The notes beneath the pieces are model-generated. The model had not been told where the DNA came from. It saw only the letters and a list, made by a program, of their open reading frames with translations, and ran no database searches. Shown piece after piece: positions 1 through 7,930 of a stretch of 64,000 nucleotides of DNA. Numbering within the stretch: the stretch's first letter is position 1; the number at the start of each line of letters is the position of its first letter. A program made the position numbers and the translations under genes. The DNA comes from an uncultured Christensenellaceae bacterium (GTDB lineage Bacteria > Bacillota > Clostridia > Christensenellales > UBA3700): contig CAJUOK010000002.1 in the NCBI GenBank assembly GCA_910588015.1, positions 86,560 to 150,559 on the forward strand. Direction: 5' to 3'.

Positions 1-2430
1 TTGATATTGTTCCTCGGTGAGTTTTCCTACGATTTGATAACCCCATTCGGAATCATCGAATTTTTCTATCAAATACCACTCACCATTAAAGGACATAGTT
101 GTCCTATCCCCAACCTCAATATCGGCTCTATGCGCCCACCGAGTTGAGAGTTCGTTTGCTTGCGTTCCCTTTCCTTCTTTGTAGGTCGGGAATGTACCGT
201 AAAGAAGTTTATCCTTTCTCGATAAACTAACCTCGGCTACTTCTCCATTATACTCATTTTGAGCCTCGGCGTCAACCTCTCGCCTACGGTATATCTTCCC
301 TCCGGAATACTTCAATCCAGCCTTTTCAACGGAATTGAGCCAAAGTTTTTCGGCTTTGTTGATGAGCCTTTGCTCCTTCCTCGTTCTTGTATCGTTTGTT
401 TTCTCAAACATAGATTTGAGGTTGCGGATTTTATCGATAATCTTTGCGGCAAGAGATTTGTCCTTGCGTACTATTTTGTCGATGAAGGCTTCATTGCCGA
501 GAAGATATTCCGATTCGTGCGCCCCAAGTTCGCTTAAATATGCGTTATAATACACCGTATCTTCGGGAGACAAAGTTTCATTCTTTCCGACTCTTTCCAC
601 TATCGATTCGAGCCTCTTTTGGTCGAAGCCATAGTTGCGGATAACCGCCTCTTGCGCCTTTTGCCACAAAGGAATAGATTGCCCCTCTACCCCTTCGACA
701 AGAATATCATCGGATTGAAGGAAGCCCAAAAGTTTTCCATATTCCTTTGAGCCTTCGGCAAAGTGAGTGTATTCGTGAACGAGAGTTTCAGCCCAAGCCC
801 CACTCTCTAATTGAGACTCGCTTATGTAGAATGTGCTATCGTTGACAATGCTTCCGTTTATGCTATCGTGAGGGTCTACTACGACAAGACGAATTTTTCC
901 TCCGCTCGTATTATTCAAGGAGTTAAGCCCCTTTTTCAAAGAGGTATAATTCTTCTTTGCCGTTTCGGACATTTCGCCCGTAAACGGTTTCACCTCGGCT
1001 ATCTCTTGGGCTTCTCTCCCTTGTTGCTCCGCAAAGTTCTTCTCGTCTGTTCCCAACCTTTCCGTCATCGCCGCAAGGTCGGATTGAATCATTGCTTCGC
1101 TACCACGAAGCGAGGGAGAATAATATTCCTTTTTGAATTGACTTGCAAGCCCCTCATTTGAGCCTTGTTGTCCTTCTTGGGCTACTTGTGCCTCATTGCT
1201 CGCAAGTCCGATTTGCGTGGCAAAATCGCCCTTAATAGACCCGTCCGGATTAAAGGCTTTTTCAAGGCTAAATTGCTTGATGAGAGAAGCCCTTTTTGAC
1301 TCGGAGGCTTTTTTGAGAGTTCTCTCGATATTTTGATAATTCCCCACTATGTTTGAGGAAATGCGGCTTTCGTTCTGCTCCGTGAGTTTTTCGTTAGCAA
1401 AAAGATTTTCGGCTTTTTTCTTTTGAGTCTCTATCTCGGCAAGGGAATCGTTTATATCCGCTTCCTTTCCCACATACCCAACGCCAGCCTTCGACAATCC
1501 ATATCCGACAGTTCCGGTATATGCGAGCGAGGTCAACGAGCCGACAATGCCCGCCTTCGCTACACCAGCCCAATACTCTCCCGTTCCATAATCTTGAAGG
1601 GCTTCGCCGCCCTTATACATAGAACGCAAAAGAGGATTTGCAAGTTCGGAAACAATTTCCTCAACACCCTCTTCGAGAGCGTTTTTAGCGATTCTTTTTA
1701 TACCCGTATCGGCAATGGATTTTCCAACGTCATCGAGCATACCCTTTCCGAATAATCCCTTCGTTGCACCGCCGAACATTTTCTCGGTTGCCATTTCAAC
1801 CGCACCACTCGCCAAGCCATATCCAAGACCGGCATAATACCCGGCACCGTCTTTGTATGCCTCCTCGGTGGAGTTACCGGCGGCGCTTGCCCCCAAGGTT
1901 GCGAGGCTTGCCATTTGAGAAACGGCGGCGGGCGCACCGGCTCCGCCCGTTGCTATCGTAACCGCTACGGAAGGAAGCATTTGACCTATGCCGCTCGCTA
2001 CACTCTCTACGATACCGCCGTTTTTTGTGTATGAATATTTGAGGGCTTCTTGCCAATCGTTTCCGAAGGTCTCCATAGTCCAATCGTAGGATATGTGCTT
2101 CTTGACGTCATCTTGAAAGCCCTTATCGAATATACCACCGACAGCGCCGACAATGCCGGCGCCGAGGTCGTAAATTCCTTCGAGTCCTTTCACCGCTCCG
2201 GTAATAACATTCGCTGCTATATCTCCGATAGTGTGTCCGACTCTCACGAAAAAGTTTTGATTTTTTACTTTGTTTTCTTCGTATAAAGCATTGAGGCGCT
2301 CTTGCTCGACCCGTCTATCATACTCTTCCTTTTGAGTTAAGTATTGTTGATAGAGATTGCGGTTTTCGCGTTGCTGTTTCATTGCAAGCGCTCTTGCTCT
2401 TCTCTCCGAAGGAGTCATTTGATATGCCAT
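1..2430 (-). CDS. Large phage protein with HEYTH metallopeptidase motif (3' end outside window)
   Basis: An open frame from ATG at 2430 (GGGAG ribosome site) to base 1 gives 810 codons without a stop, so the C-terminus is missing. The N-terminal ~100 residues are charged. Residues ~100-330 are rich in Gly/Ala and hydrophobic stretches, like internal virion or membrane-interacting proteins. At residues ~552-556 (bases 763-777) is HEYTH, and about 75 residues later comes an ELGAHESE stretch that could supply the third zinc ligand, so a zinc metallopeptidase (gluzincin-like) domain is likely. The position at the end of the late operon and the size suggest an ejected internal virion protein or a polyvalent protein. 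Function is inferred from motifs only. Confidence 0.75.
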   Translation of the reverse strand, partial: MAYQMTPSERRARALAMKQQRENRNLYQQYLTQKEEYDRRVEQERLNALYEENKVKNQNFFVRVGHTIGDIAANVITGAVKGLEGIYDLGAGIVGAVGGIFDKGFQDDVKKHISYDWTMETFGNDWQEALKYSYTKNGGIVESVASGIGQMLPSVAVTIATGGAGAPAAVSQMASLATLGASAAGNSTEEAYKDGAGYYAGLGYGLASGAVEMATEKMFGGATKGLFGKGMLDDVGKSIADTGIKRIAKNALEEGVEEIVSELANPLLRSMYKGGEALQDYGTGEYWAGVAKAGIVGSLTSLAYTGTVGYGLSKAGVGYVGKEADINDSLAEIETQKKKAENLFANEKLTEQNESRISSNIVGNYQNIERTLKKASESKRASLIKQFSLEKAFNPDGSIKGDFATQIGLASNEAQVAQEGQQGSNEGLASQFKKEYYSPSLRGSEAMIQSDLAAMTERLGTDEKNFAEQQGREAQEIAEVKPFTGEMSETAKKNYTSLKKGLNSLNNTSGGKIRLVVVDPHDSINGSIVNDSTFYISESQLESGAWAETLVHEYTHFAEGSKEYGKLLGFLQSDDILVEGVEGQSIPLWQKAQEAVIRNYGFDQKRLESIVERVGKNETLSPEDTVYYNAYLSELGAHESEYLLGNEAFIDKIVRKDKSLAAKIIDKIRNLKSMFEKTNDTRTRKEQRLINKAEKLWLNSVEKAGLKYSGGKIYRRREVDAEAQNEYNGEVAEVSLSRKDKLLYGTFPTYKEGKGTQANELSTRWAHRADIEVGDRTTMSFNGEWYLIEKFDDSEWGYQIVGKLTEEQYQ

Positions 2431-2446
2431 ACTTGCTCCCTAATTT

Positions 2447-4405
2447 TTATACTTTTTTATCGCTCTTGTACCATTGCCCGTTGTAGAAGGTTACATACAA
2501 GGTATTCCAATTCCCCCACGAATCCCACGCACCGGCACCGAAAGGACTCAATAGGAACGCCCCAATATCGTCCCAGAAGTTAAAGTCATTCGAGCCTCTA
2601 TTATCCGCCTTAATTTCAAAGGTAGTTCCATTCGGAATCTTCGAGGCGTCATAGGGGTCTGTCGTTCCACATTTGGCTTTGAGTTGGTCTTTGAAGTCGT
2701 TGTTTCTCTTGATTTCATTGGCGTCGCTTTTGAGTTGCGAAGTGATTTGATATGTGCCTCCGTTATAAGTGAAGGTCTCTTGTCCGGAAGTGATTCGATT
2801 ATCCTTTTCGATTTGTGATTCTTCTTCCGCCTTTTTCTCCGCCTCAACTTGACTATTGATATAATTCAAGCGAGTATTGTACTCATCTTCCGTGAGATAC
2901 TGCCTATAACTATCGAGAACTTTTTTCGCATTATCCCAATCACCTTCATAGGATTGAAAATATTGAAGGGCTTCGTCTCTCATATCCTTGCGATATTGCT
3001 CTTGATTTGCCGATACACGGCTATTAACTTGCGCCTTCAACTTCGCCTTTTGTTCATCGGTTATATCGAGCCTATCGATTGCCGCATAAGCGGATTCCAC
3101 CGACCTATCCGTCAAGTTCGCAATCGTACTCAAATAGTTATTGTAGGTAGAATCTTGTCGCTTCGTTACATTGCCTTGGGCTACGCTTGTCGCAAGCATT
3201 TTGAGGAGATTCTTTTGCTCTTCGTTAATATCTCCGCTCATAATTTGTTGGAAAAGTGCGTCCGTTGTCTCGTCCGAAGCCCCGGAGATGATTCCCTTCA
3301 AAGTCTCGTAGTTATCCGCTTGCGTTCCCTCGAAGATATTTTTGCTCGTACTTCCGGCTAACTCTTTACGGGAGGCGGTGGCTTCGTTGTACTTGTCGGC
3401 TATGCTTTGTAAAGCGTTTTGCCGATATTGTTCAAGTTCGTTTGTCGCACTTGTCTTGTTGGTATCGAGAGAGGTTTTATTTGCTTGATAATCGCTCTCG
3501 ATATTCCCCATAGTATTCGCATAGTTATTGTAGGCTTGGAGTTGCGAAGTCTCGCTCACGCCCAGCCCTCCGAGACCTTGTGCCTTTACTTGTGCCGGGA
3601 GATATTTTTTTAACTTGTCGAGCGTGATACTTGCCGCTTGTTGCGCTTGCGATTTGCTCTTATCGAGAGACTCTTGCGAGGCTCTATATTGTTCGAGCAA
3701 TGATTCAAGTTGCGAATCGTAATAGGAATTACGATTTTCTTCATCGGCGGCTTTTTGACTTTCATCGTTAAGACCTTGTTGATAATAGCCATAAAGGTTT
3801 TTGAGAACATTCCAAACGCTGTCGCTCATTCCCTCTCTTCTCGTCAAAGGGCTACCGTCATAATCGTACCCATAATTTTCCTTGAACATTTCAAGGAAGT
3901 CATTTGTGCCGTTATATGAGCCGGCGTCCGTCCTTCCTCCTTGGGTCTCGGTTTCCGTAGCAAGCGGAGCCGGATTGCTCGTAGGTTGTTGAATCGGGGT
4001 TTGCGGATTGCCCTTCGTTAATTGAAGGTACTTATCGAGCGGATTTGAAGAAGCGGTTGTTCCGCTCGGCTTACTCGGAAGAATCGTAGGCATTTTTTCG
4101 AGATTGCCAGAATTACCTCCGATGATTACCCCTTCTTTTGTTACACCGCCGGGAACACCGCCACCTCCGATGATTCCGACCCTTGAACTATCGAGCATAC
4201 CCTTTCTTATTGCCGAATTGTCAAAACTCGGTATCTTCCCAATGGAAGGATTCATAGCGGAAGCGTAATTGTTAAGCGAAGGCAATTTAGGAGAAATACC
4301 CACCTCCGAAGTGGGGGCTTTCTTGGAATTGAGTGCTTGAATATACTCCGCTTGGCTCGAATATCCGAGTTGTTTCCACAAAGGAATTAAAGTGTTATTG
4401 CTCAT
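2447..4405 (-). CDS. Large coiled-coil phage structural protein
   Basis: 652 residues starting at ATG 4405, 6 nt after GGAGG and overlapping the end of the upstream membrane-protein gene. The N-terminal third is rich in Gly/Pro/Ser/Asn and looks disordered. Residues ~190-560 are rich in Gln/Ala/Lys/Glu with long helical, coiled-coil character. The C-terminal ~70 residues hold aromatic WG/WN stretches. This layout resembles internal virion or minor structural proteins of short-tailed phages, and it sits between membrane proteins and the truncated metallopeptidase-motif protein. No family is recognised with certainty. Confidence 0.6.
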   Translation of the reverse strand: MSNNTLIPLWKQLGYSSQAEYIQALNSKKAPTSEVGISPKLPSLNNYASAMNPSIGKIPSFDNSAIRKGMLDSSRVGIIGGGGVPGGVTKEGVIIGGNSGNLEKMPTILPSKPSGTTASSNPLDKYLQLTKGNPQTPIQQPTSNPAPLATETETQGGRTDAGSYNGTNDFLEMFKENYGYDYDGSPLTRREGMSDSVWNVLKNLYGYYQQGLNDESQKAADEENRNSYYDSQLESLLEQYRASQESLDKSKSQAQQAASITLDKLKKYLPAQVKAQGLGGLGVSETSQLQAYNNYANTMGNIESDYQANKTSLDTNKTSATNELEQYRQNALQSIADKYNEATASRKELAGSTSKNIFEGTQADNYETLKGIISGASDETTDALFQQIMSGDINEEQKNLLKMLATSVAQGNVTKRQDSTYNNYLSTIANLTDRSVESAYAAIDRLDITDEQKAKLKAQVNSRVSANQEQYRKDMRDEALQYFQSYEGDWDNAKKVLDSYRQYLTEDEYNTRLNYINSQVEAEKKAEEESQIEKDNRITSGQETFTYNGGTYQITSQLKSDANEIKRNNDFKDQLKAKCGTTDPYDASKIPNGTTFEIKADNRGSNDFNFWDDIGAFLLSPFGAGAWDSWGNWNTLYVTFYNGQWYKSDKKV

Positions 4406-5276
4406 CTTCGACCTCCGTCTTTACTTCCTCTTTTGGAAGCGATTGAATGTAGTTATGGAACATTTCGAGGTTATTTGTTTTATTGACTATCCTCGTCCGA
4501 TATTCTCCGGTTACAAACATAAACGAGTTATACATTTTAATACAACCCATAATGAGGAAAATTACCACTTGCAAGCCGTTCCAAATCAAGGTCGCATAAT
4601 TGAAGTCTTGTATAAGTCTCACGCCATAGTAACCAAATATACCGGCAATACAAATCTTTGTGATTATATCCCTCACGCTTGTTTGGGTCTCATATTGCCC
4701 CTTCGTTCTTCCGAAGTTGTAAGGGTCTTGCTTCTTGCCGCCCTCGCTTGTCAAAGCCCCGGCGGTGATAGGAGTGAGTTTGAGGTGAAGTGCTTTTTTG
4801 AAGCACCGGATTCTCGCTTTCTCGGTCTTGCGAAGAGTTTTGTTTTTGAGTTTTTCTTCGTCTGGTATAAAATCTTTTGCCGACCCGTCCTCATTGAAGT
4901 AGTCCTCGTATCGCATACCCTCGGAAGCCAATACTCTCGTCCTTTGAACTTTGAGATTTTCCTCGTTTTTGAGTTTGCACCACTCATCGAGTCTGTCGAT
5001 ATATGGAGAGATTTTTACCACCGTCTCTCCGTGCGTTACTATTGCCATTTGCACCCTTTCATCTCGGTCTCCGTTCATCATTCCTTGAAGGTCAAACACC
5101 CTATTGATAAACAAGCCGAGAAAGAATACTACGGCGGTATCGGCTATAATCTCGCCTATTGTTTTCCCTGTCTCGTCAACCGTAATAAAAGCCGTAGCGA
5201 TATACACAATAGAGACGAGAGCCACGATGAAATAACCGATATTTTGTTTGAAAAAGTCTCTTATTTTTTCGTTCAT
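4395..5276 (-). CDS. Phage membrane protein, about four TM helices
   Basis: 293 residues, start ATG 5276 after GGGAGG. There are two hydrophobic helices near the N-terminus (residues ~12-55), a soluble charged middle (~65-195) and two more helices around 205-255, with an acidic C-terminus. The gene overlaps its neighbours, as in the rest of the operon. Its place after the DGR and next to two other membrane proteins suggests a role in lysis or membrane modification, but no holin family could be recognised. The function is unknown. Confidence 0.5.
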   Translation of the reverse strand: MNEKIRDFFKQNIGYFIVALVSIVYIATAFITVDETGKTIGEIIADTAVVFFLGLFINRVFDLQGMMNGDRDERVQMAIVTHGETVVKISPYIDRLDEWCKLKNEENLKVQRTRVLASEGMRYEDYFNEDGSAKDFIPDEEKLKNKTLRKTEKARIRCFKKALHLKLTPITAGALTSEGGKKQDPYNFGRTKGQYETQTSVRDIITKICIAGIFGYYGVRLIQDFNYATLIWNGLQVVIFLIMGCIKMYNSFMFVTGEYRTRIVNKTNNLEMFHNYIQSLPKEEVKTEVEDEQ

Positions 5277-5728
5277 TATACCCTCCCGTTACCGACATAT
5301 TTTTTTAGCACTTCTTCGACCTTGGAAGTTGTTGCGTCTGCCGTTTTTTCGATGAGAATTTTCTCTTTCGTTTTCTTGATGAAGTATTGGAAGAAAAGCA
5401 TATCAAGAACTTCTCCGGCGAGTGCCATTCCGCTCAATAGAATCAAATCGTTCATTAGTGCTTGTAATAAGTATGCCATAACAAAAACTATACCGAACAA
5501 TACAATTCTTCTCGGCATTTGCAATTTGCCTATAACTTTCAAAAAAATGAAGAATAGACACAATACTCCACCCACGCAAAGTTTGACCGTATCGCCGGGA
5601 GTTTTTGTGTAATTATCCCACCGAATAATCAAGATAACGAGAAGAGGCGCTATCGAGACGATAAAACTTCCTATGTAGAGGAACACAAGCCGAAGTTTAA
5701 GATTCGGTTGCTTCTTGGTCTTTTCCAT
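5276..5728 (-). CDS. Small phage membrane protein (holin-like candidate)
   Basis: 150 residues with a short basic N-terminus, four probable transmembrane helices (about residues 15-35, 47-68, 75-95, 97-117) and a charged C-terminal tail ending in a short coiled coil. It overlaps the start region of the next gene and the end of the previous one. Size and topology fit a holin or holin accessory protein, but no endolysin was identified in the window, so this is inference from topology alone. Confidence 0.45.
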   Translation of the reverse strand: MEKTKKQPNLKLRLVFLYIGSFIVSIAPLLVILIIRWDNYTKTPGDTVKLCVGGVLCLFFIFLKVIGKLQMPRRIVLFGIVFVMAYLLQALMNDLILLSGMALAGEVLDMLFFQYFIKKTKEKILIEKTADATTSKVEEVLKKYVGNGRV

Positions 5729-6269
5729 TTTTACCTACCTTCTCGATTTCGGCAGCATACCCATTCTTGACGAGTTCTTCCATATTACCGAAACCGATTC
5801 TCGTAATTTTCTCGGCATTTGCGGAGGCTTGCTCGATTCGAGTCAACCTTTCATCAAAGTCTTTTACTTTTTGAGAAAAATCATCGGCTATTGCTTGCAA
5901 TTTTGCCTCGGCGTCCTGTGCAAAAGATTCTATCTTTTGAATACTCTTCTCACCATTTTCCTTTGTGCCATTCACGTCATTTGCGGCGTCTTTGAATTTA
6001 TCGCTTGCTTTTTTGACTTTTGCGAGAATGGGCGAAACACCTATAATAATCGTACCTATCGCACTTATAGCCAAAACCGCATAAGGAACGAGTTCCTCCT
6101 TTACCCACGCTCCCCAATCCTTTTCCTCTTCCGCCGTGGTCTCTACGGTCTCATCTGTCTCGGTGGAGGCATATACCACGGAAGAAGTCGGAAGCGCAAC
6201 GAGAAGCACTCCGATTCCGAGAGCAAAGAAGATGAGAAGCGTTAATAATACTCTTTTAGTTTTTGTCAT
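5697..6269 (-). CDS. Phage membrane-anchored coiled-coil protein
   Basis: 190 residues from ATG 6269, chosen because AAGGAG lies 8 nt upstream; the frame is open further upstream but has no ribosome site there. An N-terminal signal-anchor (residues ~8-30) is followed by an acidic Thr/Glu linker, a second hydrophobic helix (~55-78) and a long Lys/Glu/Asp/Ala coiled coil to the C-terminus. The architecture resembles spanin- or holin-associated proteins, but homology cannot be assigned. Confidence 0.5.
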   Translation of the reverse strand: MTKTKRVLLTLLIFFALGIGVLLVALPTSSVVYASTETDETVETTAEEEKDWGAWVKEELVPYAVLAISAIGTIIIGVSPILAKVKKASDKFKDAANDVNGTKENGEKSIQKIESFAQDAEAKLQAIADDFSQKVKDFDERLTRIEQASANAEKITRIGFGNMEELVKNGYAAEIEKVGKNGKDQEATES

Positions 6270-6411
6270 CGTTTTTCTCCTTTTCATCGACAATGCCAAA
6301 GTCCGAGAGAGGAATCTCTTTGCCTTCAATAAGGTCATAATACTTATCACAAGGCTCTTGACACCCCTCCTTCTCGCAGATTTGGCATATATTTTCCACC
6401 GTGATTCTCAT
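6256..6411 (-). CDS. Small Cys-rich phage protein
   Basis: 51 residues starting at an ATG that overlaps the stop of the upstream gene (TAATG), a sign of translational coupling. It contains four cysteines near the N-terminus (C-x2-C, then C-x3-C) that could bind one zinc ion, followed by an acidic tail. The function is unknown. It overlaps the ribosome site and first codons of the downstream membrane protein gene. Confidence 0.55.
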   Translation of the reverse strand: MRITVENICQICEKEGCQEPCDKYYDLIEGKEIPLSDFGIVDEKEKNDDKN

Positions 6412-6590
6412 TATTCAAACCACTCCGGATTGAGGTTGTGATTGCCGCTTGCTTCGATTTCCGCCTTGCTTTTTCCGTCAAGGTCATTTACCCAGATTTC
6501 GAGTGCGTCATTCACCTCTTTTGTAGAGAGGAAGCCTTCCTCAACTTGCTTGTTGGCAGATTCCAACCACTTCTTTTTGCTGAATACCAT
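6411..6590 (-). CDS. Small protein overlapping the 3' end of the DGR RT gene
   Basis: 59 residues, ATG at 6590 with GGAGG 9 nt upstream. Its first 50 bases lie inside the last codons of the reverse transcriptase gene in another frame. It is charged and mostly helical, with no cysteine pair. It is too short and too dissimilar to be the usual DGR accessory protein Avd (about 120 residues, four-helix bundle). It may be a phage protein unrelated to the DGR, or a small RT-linked protein. Confidence 0.6.
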   Translation of the reverse strand: MVFSKKKWLESANKQVEEGFLSTKEVNDALEIWVNDLDGKSKAEIEASGNHNLNPEWFE

Positions 6591-7641
6591 TTTTAATTAC
6601 CTCCATAAATTTTTTGGCATAATTGCTTACGATTTTTTTGAGTTTCCACTTGGGAGCGAAAGGATAGATTTTCTCCCGGTAGAATTTCCAACCGTTTATA
6701 TGAGTGAGCCAACCAAGCAAGGAAAGCAAGCCTCTCGCTTGCGAGACCGTTATGTAGCCAGCCTTCTTAACATTCCTCACTCTTCGGCACAATCGAAAAA
6801 AGATTTTCTTCCGAAGCACCACCTTCTCTTTATAGAAGCGAAACCCCACGAAGTCGATAGGTCGGCTATTCACCTTCCATATCTGATAATTCGGCTTCAA
6901 GTGAAGCCCTATCTCGTTGAGGTATGCTTCCATTCGGGCGATTGCTTTACGAAGTTTTCTTTTGTTGGTATCGAGTAAAACCATATCGTCTACATATCGG
7001 ACGTAATACTTAATACCAAGTTCCTCCTTCACAAAATGGTCGAAACCCTCCAAGAAGAAATTGCTAAACCATTGCGAGGTGTAATATCCGATAGGAAGGC
7101 AATCTCCGCCATTCTCCAAGATTTTTCCTATCAACCCGATAACACGCTTGTCTTTGATTTTCCTCTCGAACATAGGCAGAAGATATTTGGGCTTCACACT
7201 ATTGAAGAATTTGGATATATCCAACTTCGCCACATACCTAACCTTCTCGTCCTTCAAGGCTCTCTCGACAAACTTCTTCGCCTCCATTCCTCCCCTTCCC
7301 GGAACGCTTCCGCAACTATACCTATACATACCTTTTTGAATGATAGGCTCTATCGCGAGCATTAAAACCCAATGAAGGATTTGGTCGGGGAAGAACTTCG
7401 GCACGGTTATCATTCTTGTCTTTGAGCAAGACCGGTCATATATCTCGATTTGTCGATTCGGACTCAATACCACGGTCTCATTGACGAGCATATCTTGTAT
7501 TCTCAAAGCATACTCATCGATTTTTGCAAGCACCTTTCTTATGTAGTATTTTTGAGTCTTTCCTTGCGCCGCCTTGTGAATAGCGTATTTTATCAAGGCT
7601 ATATCGCACATTTTTTCGTATAAATGACCTATTCTTTTCAT
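6541..7641 (-). CDS. DGR reverse transcriptase
   Basis: 366 residues. It makes the mutagenised cDNA of the template repeat during mutagenic retrohoming. Visible RT motifs: DISKFF at ~141-146 (first catalytic Asp), IGYYTSQ at 184-190, which is the (I/V/L)GxxxSQ signature that separates DGR enzymes from group II intron and retron RTs, and YVDD at 216-219 (catalytic pair). A thumb-like basic C-terminus follows, without a maturase or endonuclease domain. It lies 115 nt downstream of the template repeat on the same strand, the standard DGR layout. Start ATG 7641, with an AAAGGA ribosome site just upstream. Confidence 0.95.
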   Translation of the reverse strand: MKRIGHLYEKMCDIALIKYAIHKAAQGKTQKYYIRKVLAKIDEYALRIQDMLVNETVVLSPNRQIEIYDRSCSKTRMITVPKFFPDQILHWVLMLAIEPIIQKGMYRYSCGSVPGRGGMEAKKFVERALKDEKVRYVAKLDISKFFNSVKPKYLLPMFERKIKDKRVIGLIGKILENGGDCLPIGYYTSQWFSNFFLEGFDHFVKEELGIKYYVRYVDDMVLLDTNKRKLRKAIARMEAYLNEIGLHLKPNYQIWKVNSRPIDFVGFRFYKEKVVLRKKIFFRLCRRVRNVKKAGYITVSQARGLLSLLGWLTHINGWKFYREKIYPFAPKWKLKKIVSNYAKKFMEVIKNGIQQKEVVGICQQAS

Positions 7642-7756
7642 AGTCCTTTTAATCTTCTCACGGTCTTTCGAGAAACCTACTAAACCGCCCTCTTACGAAG
7701 TATTTTTTGGCAAGAGCCAAGGGATATGCATGCTACATAATTTATTCGATTAAAAT

Positions 7757-7863
7757 GCGACCGCCGATGTTCGAGTTCGAGTTGGAAGCAGAATTGTTAC
7801 CGTTCCAATACCAAAGACCGGCAGCCGACCCGTTGTTCCAATTCCCACCGACATTCAGCACAG
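7757..7863 (-). repeat. DGR template repeat (TR)
   Basis: A 107-bp non-coding segment between the target gene and the RT. It aligns without gaps to 7952-8058 (offset 195). Read on the minus strand, 13 of the 14 differences occur where the TR has A: two each at 7797/7798, 7833/7834, 7836/7837 and 7842/7843, and single ones at 7770, 7777, 7795, 7803 and 7809. One difference (7810) is T to G. The TR in the target frame is rich in AAC/AAT codons, the codons best suited to adenine mutagenesis. Similarity stops abruptly at both ends. Confidence 0.95.
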
Positions 7864-7896
7864 GCTGCACACAAGACCCTATATTTTTTTACATAC

Positions 7897-7920
7897 CAAA
7901 GGGAGAGGGGTCTCCCTTTG
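7897..7920. promoter_or_regulatory. Hairpin 3' of the DGR variable repeat
   Basis: A perfect 10-bp inverted repeat (CAAAGGGAGA / TCTCCCTTTG) with a 4-nt loop lies 10 bp past the target-gene stop codon and 31 bp past the end of the variable repeat. No T-run follows on the minus strand, so it is not a typical terminator. In known DGRs a hairpin or cruciform with an ~8-bp stem and 4-nt loop just downstream of the variable repeat stimulates retrohoming. Stem length, loop size and position fit that role. The loop is CCCC on the coding strand and GGGG on the other, not the classical GRNA. Confidence 0.7.
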
Positions 7921-7930
7921 AATCCCTCTC

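Noticed and set aside
6541..7641. RT as a group II intron or retron enzyme
   Set aside because: No intron structure, maturase domain or msr/msd is seen, and the TR/VR pair plus the IGYYTSQ motif identify a DGR.
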